NCBI GenBank assembly: GCA_016712885.1
Contig: JADJQF010000011.1
Coordinates: forward strand, 421,065 to 485,064
Reading direction: 5' to 3'
Source of the DNA: Candidatus Flexicrinis proximus
GTDB lineage: Bacteria; Chloroflexota; Anaerolineae; Aggregatilineales; Phototrophicaceae
Length of the DNA stretch: 64,000 nt
The notes under the pieces are model-generated. The model was given only the letters and a program-made list of their open reading frames with translations. It searched no databases and had not been told where the DNA came from. Shown piece after piece: positions 27,807 through 36,378 of this stretch (the first letter of the stretch is position 1; every line of letters starts with the position of its first letter). The translations under genes were made by a program, and so were the position numbers.

Positions 27807-28487
27807 TTAGCCATGAGTTTTTGTAACAGGCACCCCGGTAGAACCACCCAGACCCGCTTCGCGCGCTCGAATGGCGGCTTGCGCCCGATCAGCGACCTGC
27901 AGCTTGCTGAATACATTGGACACGTGATTGCGTACCGTTTTCATACTGATGACCAGCTTCTCAGCGATTTCAGCATTCGTCTGTCCATCAGCAATAAACG
28001 ACAGTATTTCACGCTCGCGCTCGGTGAGTTCCGGGAAGATATCTGCCCGGGATGCTGGCTGCAAAGTCACAAAGAACTGCATAAGCCGGGTGGCGATTTC
28101 AGGGCTAAACAACGATTCGCCATTGGCGACCGCCCGGACCGCCCGCAGCAAGACGCCCTGGTCAGCCCCCTTCAATACGTAACCGCGCGCGCCGGCGCGC
28201 ATCGCGGCAAAGACCGAGTCATCGTCCTGGAACATCGTCAGGACGATAACACCGATATGCGGGCTGGTTTGCAGAATCTGGCGGGTCGCCTCAATGCCGT
28301 TGAGGTCCGGCATTTGAATATCCATCAGGATTACGTCGGGCTGATGTTCGACAGCCAGCCTGAGTACCTCTCTGCCGCTGGAAGCCTCGCCCACCACCCT
28401 AATATTCGGGATGGAAGCCAGCAGTGCCCGCAGACCGTCTCGAAACAGGGTATGGTCATCGGCAACCACGATATGGATCGCTTCCAT
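27807..28487 (-). CDS. NarL/LuxR-type response regulator
   Basis: A 226-residue two-domain regulator. Receiver: acidic pair DD at residues 10-11, phosphorylation site Asp in VILMDIQMPDLNG, Thr in VIVLTMF and Lys in YVLKGAD. The C-terminal GerE HTH is LTEREREILSFIADGQTNAE, then AEKLVISMKTVRNHVSNVFSKL. Its ATG shares one base with the stop of the kinase gene (TGATG at 28485-28489), so the pair is translationally coupled. It would be phosphorylated by that kinase and bind promoters; targets unknown. Confidence 0.92.
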   Translation of the reverse strand: MEAIHIVVADDHTLFRDGLRALLASIPNIRVVGEASSGREVLRLAVEHQPDVILMDIQMPDLNGIEATRQILQTSPHIGVIVLTMFQDDDSVFAAMRAGARGYVLKGADQGVLLRAVRAVANGESLFSPEIATRLMQFFVTLQPASRADIFPELTEREREILSFIADGQTNAEIAEKLVISMKTVRNHVSNVFSKLQVADRAQAAIRAREAGLGGSTGVPVTKTHG

Positions 28488-30586
28488 CAGGACACTCCAG
28501 ACACTGCAGCATACCGGGATGATATCGGCAGTCGCGCCGTAACGCTTGTCCCCCCCTGCGGCAGCGCTTCAGCGACGCACATGCCACCCAATTCTTCTGC
28601 GCGCTCACGCATCGAAGCGAGTCCCACACCGGCTCGAACGGTTTTGGGCAACCCACGTCCATTGTCGGTCACTTCCAGATACAGATCATCAGGCAGCGAC
28701 AACCGGACAGAACAGCGATGCGCTCCGGCGTGACGGCTTACGTTGGTCATGGCCTCAAGCGCAATACGGTAGGCAGCCACTTCGACGGCAGCGGGCAGAG
28801 GCAGCGGGTTGACGGGGGCTTCCAGCGTGATCTGGAGCCCCTGGAGATGGTTGTGCGATGTGATGTGAGCCTTCAATGCGCCGACAAGTCCAAGTTCGTC
28901 GAGCGCAGGCGGACGCAGATCATAGGCAATGCGCCGGATGTCTGCCAGCGCGTCCTGCATCTGGACTTTCAGTTCATCCACCATCTTCCTGACCGCGGTG
29001 ACATCGCGATCCGCGAGATTGTGAACAGCATCCAGCTTGAAGGACATTGCGGCCAGGACGGGTCCAAGCCCATCGTGCAAATCGCGCCTAAGGCGGCGTC
29101 GTTCTTCTTCGCGGGTCGTTACCAACCGCTCACGGGAACGCTGCAAATCCTGAGTCAGGCGCACATTGTAGGCGGCAACCCCCGCCTGCCGGGCGATGGC
29201 TTCCAGTAAACGCCTGTCCGTCTGCGAGAAAGATTCGCCGGGCGCACGCGGGGCAAGAATGAGCTGACCGATGGACTCCAGCTGGTAGATCAGCGGGAGA
29301 ATTTCCAGGCTGCCATTGTCTTGAACCGCAAACCCTGTGGAGCGAATGACTTCGGCAGCAATGGTGAACCGTTCACCTTCCTTCAGCGCGACTGCCACAT
29401 AGGGCAGCTTAAGCGCCTCAGCGACCGTCTCAACAATCGTCGGCAGCACGGACTGCGCGGCGGCAACGACTTCGAGCCGTTCTGAGAGGCGGCCTAATAC
29501 GGCATAAGGGTCGTCGCGCTCACCGTACATCAGACGGTTCACGGCGCGCTGAAGGCGCTCGCGCAGCGGTTGAAACGAGACGGCGATAATGCCGGTTCCC
29601 AGGAGCGAGATCGGAAGACCGCCACCGGTTTGAAGCAGGGTCCCCAACACTCCAACGATGACGATATAAGTGCCGATTACCAGGGTGGTCAGCGCCCCAT
29701 ACACCAGCGCGCGGTTAACGAGGATGTGAATGTCCCACAGCCGATAGCGCAGAATGGCGATTCCGGTGGCGATGACAATACTGACTATCGTGATATCGGT
29801 GGCAACAATGCTGAACTCCTGGGTGGCTGGATTGTCTCTCCAAATCAACCAGGGAAGCCCCCCCATAGCATTGCCCACAATAACGATTATTCCCGCAAAT
29901 ACCAGCGACTTCAGCTGCTCGCGTTCTACTCCTGCAGCGCGCCGAAACCGGACAATTACCGAGGTTATTGAACCGAGTATGCCCGTCAGCAGCAAAGGAG
30001 CGGCGGCTGTCATCAGCGCATTCAAAGCCGCTTCACTGCCGGAGATTCCATATGGATTAGCTTTGTTGAGTCCCATTTCTGTCAACGGGCCGGGGTGGAA
30101 GGCGATGCCAATCATAAAGGCAGCGCCCCCCAGCGCTGCTGCCCATGCCACAGGGCGCCAGCGTGTTGAGAGGAGTTTCCCGTCGGGGAAGAGAAGTAAG
30201 GGAAGGGTAAACGGAAGCAGTACGTTAGGGATCCAGACCCAGATACTGAACCAGCGAGCCAACGCCGCGCCGGGAACTGGCGCGACAAGTTCGCCGTACA
30301 GCGCGTAGCCCGCAGACAACATATTCAAGGCGCTGAGGAACCCGGTGGCGCAGAACATCCAGCCGATTGGATTACGCGGGTGACGTGACGCAACCAGCGC
30401 CCCAACCACGCAGTAGGTCGTAGTCAGGATGGGTGTGAAGAACTGGTGGCTAAAGGTTACGCCTTGTCCGCTGGCGATCAGCGCGAGGATACTGATGCTC
30501 AGACCGGCCATGACCAACAGGACGGAAAACACCGCGAATGACCAGGATAGGCGACGGGCAATTTGCTGTGACATCATCACGTTCAT
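28487..30586 (-). CDS. Membrane sensor histidine kinase, NarX/DegS (HisKA_3) type
   Basis: About 700 residues. The N-terminal half carries roughly eight membrane segments (FAVFSVLLVMAGLSISILAL through AVSFQPL), then a GAF-like region (LPTIVETVAEALKLPYVAVA), a coiled segment (LTQDLQRSRERLVTTREEER), HisKA_3 with the phospho-acceptor in RRRLRRDLHDGLGPVLAAM, and HATPase (EVTDNGRGLP, GVGLASMRERAEELGG). Start is uncertain: ATG 30586 has GGAA upstream, while an in-frame GTG lies at 30607. The many-helix N terminus may sense a membrane or cell-envelope signal. It is coupled to the NarL-like regulator. Confidence 0.88.
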   Translation of the reverse strand: MNVMMSQQIARRLSWSFAVFSVLLVMAGLSISILALIASGQGVTFSHQFFTPILTTTYCVVGALVASRHPRNPIGWMFCATGFLSALNMLSAGYALYGELVAPVPGAALARWFSIWVWIPNVLLPFTLPLLLFPDGKLLSTRWRPVAWAAALGGAAFMIGIAFHPGPLTEMGLNKANPYGISGSEAALNALMTAAAPLLLTGILGSITSVIVRFRRAAGVEREQLKSLVFAGIIVIVGNAMGGLPWLIWRDNPATQEFSIVATDITIVSIVIATGIAILRYRLWDIHILVNRALVYGALTTLVIGTYIVIVGVLGTLLQTGGGLPISLLGTGIIAVSFQPLRERLQRAVNRLMYGERDDPYAVLGRLSERLEVVAAAQSVLPTIVETVAEALKLPYVAVALKEGERFTIAAEVIRSTGFAVQDNGSLEILPLIYQLESIGQLILAPRAPGESFSQTDRRLLEAIARQAGVAAYNVRLTQDLQRSRERLVTTREEERRRLRRDLHDGLGPVLAAMSFKLDAVHNLADRDVTAVRKMVDELKVQMQDALADIRRIAYDLRPPALDELGLVGALKAHITSHNHLQGLQITLEAPVNPLPLPAAVEVAAYRIALEAMTNVSRHAGAHRCSVRLSLPDDLYLEVTDNGRGLPKTVRAGVGLASMRERAEELGGMCVAEALPQGGTSVTARLPISSRYAAVSGVS

Positions 30587-30658
30587 GCTGAATGTTTCCG
30601 TGTTCACACTTAGGTCTCATGGTATCACTAACTGCTGGTTGATTGCACAGCGGGGTAC

Positions 30659-31303
30659 TTAAGGTTGAGTCAGCAGCGCGATACCAATGATGAGCGGCGC
30701 AACGTGATGAAGCACTGGAAAGTAGATGTCACGCGGCCGAATGATGAGCATGTAAAACAGCCATGCAATGTTCCAGAGCACTGTTGCCCAGCCCGCCCAT
30801 TCTGCAACGAGTCCGGTTTGCAGCAGGGACGCGCCAAAAGCTGCCTGTGCCAGAAACGCCAGGACGACATACAACACGATCTGCGGATAAAGCCAGTCGC
30901 GCTTGCCGAGGTAGGCCGTTTCGGCAGCGATTACAACTACGGCGCCAACCAGATACGTGACCATACCCAACCGCGATAGGACAGGCTCTCCCGCAGTACG
31001 CAGCAGATCTTCCAGAAGCGCCAAGCCCAGGACTGTGGCCAGAACTCCTCCGATGACGAAGCCCCGCTCCCAGATTAAATGAGAGGAAGCCTCGTCGATC
31101 TGCCAATTCAAAAATGCTCGTCCAGCGTAGAGAACACCGCCAAAAGTAAACACGATAAAACACAGGACGAGCAGGCTGGCGGCAATGGTGCGTGCAGATA
31201 CACCCTGGGCGGCAATGGCACTCAGAAGTGCCAGACCAACCCCAATAGCAATGAGGGTCGTGAGTGCGATAGAACCGGTGCGGGACGTGAGCCACGTTCT
31301 CAT
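30659..31303 (-). CDS. Small integral membrane protein, six helices, unknown function
   Basis: 214 residues from ATG 31303 (GGAGA seven bases upstream). The open frame continues to 31753 but that part is out-of-frame sequence of neighbouring genes. Helices include GSIALTTLIAIGVGLALLSA, TIAASLLVLCFIVFTFGGVL, VLATVLGLALLEDLL, VTYLVGAVVVIAAETAYL, IVLYVVLAFLAQAAFGASLL and ATVLWNIAWLFYMLII. I do not recognise the family. It overlaps the upstream small gene by four bases (ATGA) and lies just before the kinase gene, so these membrane proteins may belong to its operon. Confidence 0.7.
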   Translation of the reverse strand: MRTWLTSRTGSIALTTLIAIGVGLALLSAIAAQGVSARTIAASLLVLCFIVFTFGGVLYAGRAFLNWQIDEASSHLIWERGFVIGGVLATVLGLALLEDLLRTAGEPVLSRLGMVTYLVGAVVVIAAETAYLGKRDWLYPQIVLYVVLAFLAQAAFGASLLQTGLVAEWAGWATVLWNIAWLFYMLIIRPRDIYFPVLHHVAPLIIGIALLTQP

Positions 31304-31761
31304 GCTGTTTCTCCGGTCATTGCATTCTGCATAACCTTCCGCTGGCCGGGTGGGTGCCTGAACTGAATTCCCAACGCGAAGCTCGCCGCCAGGCCACTGA
31401 TGAGATTCGCCCAAACAATGAGATTGCCCACCGGCCAGGCAGCACACCCGGCAGGGCAGAGGAAGAGCAGCGTGAGCAGACCACCGCCGAGCGCAACAAA
31501 CAGGCAGTAGATCAGGGACACAATCAGCCCTGTCCGGCTGCCGCGTGCAACGGATAAGAGCTACCAGATCCAGCCTCCAGCGAAGGCCATATACACCAGC
31601 ATCATCAGCAGGATGGCTGCCGGACGGTCTTCTGGCAGCATACTTCTGAACTCCGGCACATACATCGCATCCAGAAAGGTGATTCGTGCCATCATCGTAA
31701 GAAATGCAAGAATGCTTAGGGTGATTGCGCCACTCAGGGACGTGAAGAACCAAGCTAACAT
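31300..31761 (-). pseudogene. Four-helix membrane protein interrupted by an in-frame TAG
   Basis: ATG 31761 (GGAGGA upstream) encodes 66 residues with two helices and stops at TAG 31561-31563 (AFAGGWIW then stop). The same frame then continues without a break (LLSVARGSRTGLIV...) through two more helices (YCLFVALGGGLLTLLFLCP and GNLIVWANLISGLAASFALG) to TGA at 31300, which overlaps the next gene. No ATG lies after the TAG, only a GTG at 31521. Restoring the TAG codon gives one about 153-residue four-helix protein. It is therefore read as a single gene with a nonsense mutation or sequence error; two short genes are less likely. Confidence 0.6.
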
Positions 31762-31943
31762 GCTTGTCCTCCGGTTCTTGTCTGGGCAGTGGTGTACTGG
31801 GCTAGCAGATTTGTCCGCGCTTCGGGCAGAAGTTTCCACGCACCCACGGACAGATATGCGGCGCCTGTATTCGCGGCGGTTTCGAGAAAGAGAGTGTGAT
31901 GCCCGGTCCGCGGGTTTAGAAGTGCAATTTCTGAAGCAGCCAT
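31755..31943 (-). CDS. Small hypothetical protein (62 aa)
   Basis: ATG 31943 with AGGGG seven bases upstream; it ends at TAG 31755, overlapping the next gene's start. The sequence (MAASEIALLNPRTGHHTLF and a polar C terminus ending TRTGGQAC) has no membrane helix and matches no family I know. Support comes from its ribosome-binding site and tight overlap with both neighbours. Confidence 0.45.
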   Translation of the reverse strand: MAASEIALLNPRTGHHTLFLETAANTGAAYLSVGAWKLLPEARTNLLAQYTTAQTRTGGQAC

Positions 31944-31953
31944 GATTTCCCCT

Positions 31954-32454
31954 CTAAGGATTCCGCGGAAAGAATTTGCGATACGAAAGCAGCAGCACTA
32001 GCACAGAAATTATGAAAAAGACGGGTGCTGAGATCATAGGCGGGGGAGGCGGGAACTCTGGCTGCCGATCTGCCGTCAGGAAGATGACAAAGGCCAGCAG
32101 CGTGAACAGCGGATACGCCCAGAATGCGTACCACGACCAACGCTCCCCGCGCCGATATCCGTAGAGGCAGGCCGCGATGCTCAGTATCGACAGCGTAACC
32201 AGCTGTGCGCCTCCGCTTCGAACCTGTGCATCGATAAGATTGGCGATCTTCGGATATGTCACCTGCAGATCCTGCCATCTGATACCGGAGAGGCTTTCGG
32301 CAATTGCCGGGTCAGCGTTCATGCCCTGCAGAATGTCTCCGATGCCGAACAGGCCGAGGCACACGCTAACGAAAAGCAGGAACTTCCAACTATGGCGTTC
32401 GATGAATGTTTCAGTGCTTGCAGTAACAGGTGCCACTTTGTCACCTCGCTCCAA
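31954..32454 (-). CDS. Small four-helix membrane protein, unknown function
   Basis: 166 residues. Helices: WKFLLFVSVCLGLFGIGDIL, a pair around LVTLSILSIAACLYGY and WYAFWAYPLFTLLAFVIFLT, and PVFFIISVLVLLLSYRKFF at the end. The stretch between helices one and two (NADPAIAESLSGIRWQDLQV) is polar and probably outside. First gene of the run of small membrane proteins leading to the NarX/NarL-like pair; family not recognised. Confidence 0.7.
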   Translation of the reverse strand: MERGDKVAPVTASTETFIERHSWKFLLFVSVCLGLFGIGDILQGMNADPAIAESLSGIRWQDLQVTYPKIANLIDAQVRSGGAQLVTLSILSIAACLYGYRRGERWSWYAFWAYPLFTLLAFVIFLTADRQPEFPPPPPMISAPVFFIISVLVLLLSYRKFFPRNP

Positions 32455-32484
32455 TTGAGTTCCGCGAAAAAGGACAACGCGCGA

Positions 32485-33474
32485 TCAAAGCATGATCATC
32501 GCTGCCCAGACCGTACCCATATTGAGTGGAAGCTGCTGCCAGTGATCGCCGCAGTCGGACGTGTGCCAAATATCCCCGTTACTGAGACCCGCGTACAGAT
32601 GACCAGGCGCATCCCTGTCTGTCAGCAGCGCGTAGGGCATGTAATTCAGCGGCTGAGGTAACCCCCCTGTCAGCTTCTCCCACGCGCCCCCCATCGAGCG
32701 GAAGATAAATGCCTGTGCATTGTCAGCGCTGTGTGCCTTCATGGGGCCTGGCGATACGGAGACGTACATTACCTCCGGGCGGGCGGGGTCTGCCGCTGCG
32801 GCCCAGCCGTAGTGGCGGTCAAGCCCTTGCTTTATCTGGGTCCAGGTGTTGCCCGCATCGCGGCTGAAAGCTGCGCCAGCGCCGGTTCCGCCGCCTTCAT
32901 AGACCCAATTGCCGTTTGTGGTGTGGAATCGGATTGAATGACAATCACGCAAAGCACCGTTGCGGTGGTTTTGCCAGGTATTCCCCCCGTCCACGCTGCG
33001 AAGTACCGCGCCAAGCTCCACCCCGACCACCATCACATTGGGATCAGTGGGAGAGAGCGCGATACCCTGTATATAAGGGGTAAATGGCCGCTCAGCAGGG
33101 GAGAACCACCACCAGCGGCGCTTCTTGAGAAATGACAGTTGTTCGGACCAGCTCAATCCGCCATCCTTCGAGACGAATACGCCAGGCGGTTTTGTTCCGG
33201 CGACAATCAGGCCGGGCTTAGCTGGACTTACGGCGATCGACTTGACGACCTGTCCATGCATACCAGATGGCTGCCACGTTTTGCCGCGGTCATCAGAACG
33301 CAGCACACCTTGCTCCTGTGTTCCGGCATACACGACATCCCGGTTGAGTGGGTCAGCAGCGAGGCAGTTCACTCTTGTCTTATCGAGCAGAAACTCGACT
33401 GACCAGTGACCGTCTGCGGCGCATTCTGCGCGTGCCAGCCGCGTGCCACTTGTTGAGATAAAAATTCGGTTCAT
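32485..33474 (-). CDS. BNR/sialidase-like beta-propeller protein (glycosyl-hydrolase-like exo-repeat)
   Basis: 329 residues from ATG 33474 (GGAGACGG upstream; the frame back to 33501 is unsupported). Repeated Asp-box motifs mark propeller blades: RSDDRGKTWQPS, VSKDGGLSWSEQ, RSVDGGNTWQNH, SRDAGNTWTQI and HTSDCGDHWQQL. No signal peptide and no sialidase catalytic set (FRIP motif, arginine triad) is visible, so enzymatic activity is not implied. Proteins of this type are common in environmental bacteria as WD40/YVTN-like or VPS10-like propellers of unknown role. Confidence 0.78.
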   Translation of the reverse strand: MNRIFISTSGTRLARAECAADGHWSVEFLLDKTRVNCLAADPLNRDVVYAGTQEQGVLRSDDRGKTWQPSGMHGQVVKSIAVSPAKPGLIVAGTKPPGVFVSKDGGLSWSEQLSFLKKRRWWWFSPAERPFTPYIQGIALSPTDPNVMVVGVELGAVLRSVDGGNTWQNHRNGALRDCHSIRFHTTNGNWVYEGGGTGAGAAFSRDAGNTWTQIKQGLDRHYGWAAAADPARPEVMYVSVSPGPMKAHSADNAQAFIFRSMGGAWEKLTGGLPQPLNYMPYALLTDRDAPGHLYAGLSNGDIWHTSDCGDHWQQLPLNMGTVWAAMIML

Positions 33475-33504
33475 GTCCACCGTCTCCAGAGAATTGGGCA
33501 AGAC

Positions 33505-33597
33505 CTACAGGGTGAGCAGATACGCGATCAGGTCTTCGATGTATTCTTCCGTGCTTAAACCAGGGTGCTGATAGAGTTCGGTCACTGGCGTTCTCAT
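33505..33597 (-). pseudogene. Tiny ORF resembling a cytochrome c C terminus
   Basis: ATG 33597 to TAG 33505 encodes 30 residues containing MRTPVTELYQHPGL and EYIEDLIAYLLTL. A methionine-containing loop followed by a closing helix EYIxDLIAYLLTL is typical of the end of small class I cytochromes c; the haem-binding CXXCH part is absent. It is probably a 3' remnant of a lost gene or a chance ORF. Confidence 0.3.
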
Positions 33598-33642
33598 GAA
33601 TAAGGCGGACGCATTCGTTCTGGCGCCTGCGGTGGAACAATA

Positions 33643-34035
33643 TCATTGGAGGGTCTGCCAACCCAGAAGAATCAGCGTAGTCCAAACGAGAGCGAAGATT
33701 GGCGGGATGGGCAAGGCAAACCCCCACCAGAAGACCCCTCCCAGTGGAAGCAGCACAAGTGCGAGAACTGCACCAGACCTGTGACCATCCCAGAGCAGGA
33801 AACCGGCCACGGCCTCGAGAATGCAGACCACGAGGAAGGCGGCTAAGAGGGGAATGGTCGTGGAGATGCCAGCCCGCTCGAAGGGGCCGCGTCCATAGGC
33901 AGGGAAGCCCATGACGATGGGTATGTCGCGACCGATCATCAGGTTCCGAATGGCCGGGAAACAAAACACGCCAATTCCGACGGCGATAAACCAATGCAGG
34001 ATTGCGGCGACTCGCAGTGGAGCTAGAGCGGTCAT
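33643..34035 (-). CDS. Small four-helix membrane protein, unknown function
   Basis: 130 residues from ATG 34035 (GAGG seven bases upstream). Helices: AAILHWFIAVGIGVFCFPAI, TTIPLLAAFLVVCILEAVAG, GAVLALVLLPLGGVFWWGFA and PPIFALVWTTLILLGWQTL. The loop after helix one (RDIPIVMGFPAYGRGPFER) is conserved-looking. This resembles small uncharacterised membrane proteins of Chloroflexota; no function assigned. Confidence 0.65.
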   Translation of the reverse strand: MTALAPLRVAAILHWFIAVGIGVFCFPAIRNLMIGRDIPIVMGFPAYGRGPFERAGISTTIPLLAAFLVVCILEAVAGFLLWDGHRSGAVLALVLLPLGGVFWWGFALPIPPIFALVWTTLILLGWQTLQ

Positions 34036-34148
34036 GGGATACCTCGTCGACGTGCTCGCCATAACTCAGGACAGTGATGTACTCATGTGAAGGTGGACGC
34101 AAGCGCCAGAGCGAATGCGTCCACGTCGACAGAACGTTTGGCGGCGAT

Positions 34149-35189
34149 CTACTCCATTGGCAGCCCGATGACTCCGCCGGTCATGCCAGGCGCGAAGGCA
34201 ATCGTACCGAACGTGACATACAGTGCACCATCAGGACCTTTGGCGATCCCGAAGGGCGCGAGCAGACCTTCGGCGACAGGCGCTGGACCATCTGATGTGA
34301 CCATTACCACGCTGCCCGGACCCGGACCCTGTTCCGTAAAGACGGTGAGCTGGACGGCGTAAAGCGTATCGCCATCGAGCAGTATGTCACTCACCGTGTT
34401 CAGACCGCTGAACGTCTCGACAACTTCCCCGCCTGACCAGTGTTCAATCTTGCCCGCCCCGGGTGCCATACCGGTGCCGAGGAAGCCGATATAAAGGTCG
34501 CCATTCTCAGCAACTTCAATTGAGGTCGGGACGGGGTTATCCGGCCAGGCGTGGACGAGCTGCAACCCGCCGTCCGCCGTCCACGAGAGCAGGTCATTGC
34601 CGCCCGCGTCCACGATGTAAAGCGAGCCATCGGCAGCCCAGGCAATATCGGCGACGTTGGTGTCGTAGCCGTTGCCGTCCGGGTCGTGGGTCGCCTCAAA
34701 GTTGTTCAAGTTGATGACCGTTTTGACGACCAGTGTTGCAGCGTCATATTCAACAATTGAGTCGGCCCAATAGGCTCCGGTATTGCCAGAGCCACTTCCG
34801 CTGAACAGCAACCAGAGCGACTCGTCATGCGGAATGATGCGGTAGACACCGCCCGTTTCCATTGGAAAGGCGTAGCTGGGAAGACCGACAATGCGGTCAG
34901 ATGCCGTGCCATCGGGCGCGATCGAGACAATTCGCCCGCTCAGACCGGCGGTAACGGGTTGTTCGCCGTCCGGTCCAGCCATCATAAATGACGTCTCACC
35001 GCCAGCGCCTGCTACCGCTACCAGCAGATTGCCGGCAGAGTCGAAGGCAAGACCGCGCGGCGCACTCAAGTCCCCTAATACCAGTTCACCGGGCAGTGGC
35101 GGCATCTCTCCTTGTGCCAATGATGGCAGAAGACTAAGCACGAGCAACGATAGTGCAATGACAACCTTGAATGACCCTCTGGTGACCAT
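34149..35189 (-). CDS. Secreted ScyD/ScyE-like beta-propeller protein
   Basis: 346 residues from ATG 35189 (GGAGGG three bases from the ATG; the frame back to 35258 is not needed). Signal peptide: SFKVVIALSLLVLSLLPSLAQ. The mature part has NHL/SMP-30-like blades: APRGLAFDSAGNLLVAVAGA, SIVEYDAA, VADIAWAADGSLYIVDAGG, TSIEVAENGDLYIGFLGTG and PFGIAKGPDGALYVTFGTI. ScyD/ScyE family proteins were named for cyanobacterial scytonemin clusters, but most bacterial members have unknown roles. Likely extracytoplasmic. Confidence 0.8.
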   Translation of the reverse strand: MVTRGSFKVVIALSLLVLSLLPSLAQGEMPPLPGELVLGDLSAPRGLAFDSAGNLLVAVAGAGGETSFMMAGPDGEQPVTAGLSGRIVSIAPDGTASDRIVGLPSYAFPMETGGVYRIIPHDESLWLLFSGSGSGNTGAYWADSIVEYDAATLVVKTVINLNNFEATHDPDGNGYDTNVADIAWAADGSLYIVDAGGNDLLSWTADGGLQLVHAWPDNPVPTSIEVAENGDLYIGFLGTGMAPGAGKIEHWSGGEVVETFSGLNTVSDILLDGDTLYAVQLTVFTEQGPGPGSVVMVTSDGPAPVAEGLLAPFGIAKGPDGALYVTFGTIAFAPGMTGGVIGLPME

Positions 35190-35464
35190 ATTCCCTCCAT
35201 TATCCCATCGAGTTACAGAAATCGGATTTCGCTTGAATGACTGCCATGATTCGACCAACGGCCATACGCCGGAAATCGGACCCCAATTTGGTTTCGCGTC
35301 AACAAAGGCGGACGCGTGTGACCGAGAAGTTTATTGAGGACTGTTCTCAATCCAGTACAGGGCTGCCCACCTATTGGAGGCCTGAGTGGTAACCAAACGG
35401 CGCCGGTGGCCTCGACTGCGGGGTTCGTCACCGAGCCAAGCCGGTCACGATTGAGAATGGCTGT

Positions 35465-35920
35465 TTACACGGAATTCACGCCGGCCGAGCGACTTTCGAG
35501 CAGGTCTTTCAGGTAGCCAAATTCGGCGCTCATTTCTCGCCGGATACTGGCTGCGATCAAAGGTTCCGCCAGTCGGGAAAAGCCTCGGGGTTTCATTTCA
35601 AGGTGGCAGGTGACTCGGGTGCCCTCCGGCTCAGCGCCAAAGCGATAGGAGGCCTCTACCAACATGGGACCAGTAGTGGTTACAAACGTAACGATCTCAT
35701 TAGGTTTGTATGCGGTGAACTTGTTGCCGGCCTCAAGTTTTCGCCCCAGAAATTTGCGGACAAAGGTGAATTGCGTCCCTATTCCCAGCGGCGCTGCTGT
35801 CTCTTTTCGCACTTCGATCAGTCCTGTTTGCCATTCGGGGCCGTTGGCAAGGTCGCTGACGTAGGCAAAGACTTCTTCAAGCGGTCGATCGATTACGATG
35901 CTGTCCTCGACGTTAATCAT
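35465..35920 (-). CDS. SRPBCC (START-like) polyketide-cyclase/dehydratase-type protein
   Basis: 151 residues from ATG 35920 (GAGGGAGAAG upstream; the frame back to 36001 is unsupported). The fold signature is clear: SIVIDRPLEEVFAYVSDLAN, then PEWQTGLIEVRKE, GIGTQFTFVRKFLGRKLE, a hydrophobic strand VEASYRFGAEPEGTRVT and a long C-terminal helix. Such proteins form a single hydrophobic-ligand pocket. Substrate unknown; stands alone. Confidence 0.82.
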   Translation of the reverse strand: MINVEDSIVIDRPLEEVFAYVSDLANGPEWQTGLIEVRKETAAPLGIGTQFTFVRKFLGRKLEAGNKFTAYKPNEIVTFVTTTGPMLVEASYRFGAEPEGTRVTCHLEMKPRGFSRLAEPLIAASIRREMSAEFGYLKDLLESRSAGVNSV

Positions 35921-36119
35921 GTGGACTTCTCCCTCTAGCGGCGATGGAGGACTCGGTCTTGGAAGCAAGTGGTCCTGATGACATCCAACACACAATTCCA
36001 TCCACTAACCAGGCCATCTATCTTCTTCCAGCGTATAGGAAAAGATGTCCCGCTGTCATGAGCAGGGGACACGTTCCTGGCGGGAAAAATGCCCGGATGG
36101 GTCGGGAACGCATCCTGAC

Positions 36120-36240
36120 TGTCACGCGCCAGCGCTAGTCGGATCAGATGAGGTGTTAAACGAGTGGACACTTTCAGAACAGATGAGCCATGCAGAACAA
36201 GGAGAGAAACCATGGCCGCAGATGAGAAGAGCGTGTCGAC
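36120..36240 (+). mobile_element. Solo left end of the IS3-like element found intact at 58245
   Basis: From TGTC at 36120 the sequence follows the left end of the 58245 element (CAGCGCTAGTCGGATCAGAT, then GTGGACACTTTCAGAACAGA and AACAAGGAGAGAAACC) through the orfA start ATGGCCGCA, then diverges near 36240. Only about 120 bp of the 1.5-kb element remain; no right end is seen nearby. The rest of the gap (35921-36378) holds no gene; a short TGTCCC/GGGACA hairpin lies near 36045. Confidence 0.7.
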
Positions 36241-36378
36241 CGCAGGTGAGGCGTCAATGACCAGCCGGAGTTGACTTAGCCCTGGCCACCGGTTACGAGA
36301 GAGGTGTGCGCGAGATGGATCATCAGGCGAAAACGTGAGCGACTACGATTATCGGAACCAGTGTCAGCGACGCATTCC

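Noticed and set aside
30659..31753. A 364-codon reading of the small membrane protein gene from 31753
   Set aside because: The first 150 codons are arginine/cysteine-rich and overlap better-supported genes in other frames; ATG 31303 has a ribosome-binding site.
33380..34102. A 240-codon minus-strand open frame
   Set aside because: Shadow of the small membrane protein at 33643-34035 and of the BNR gene start; composition is non-protein-like.
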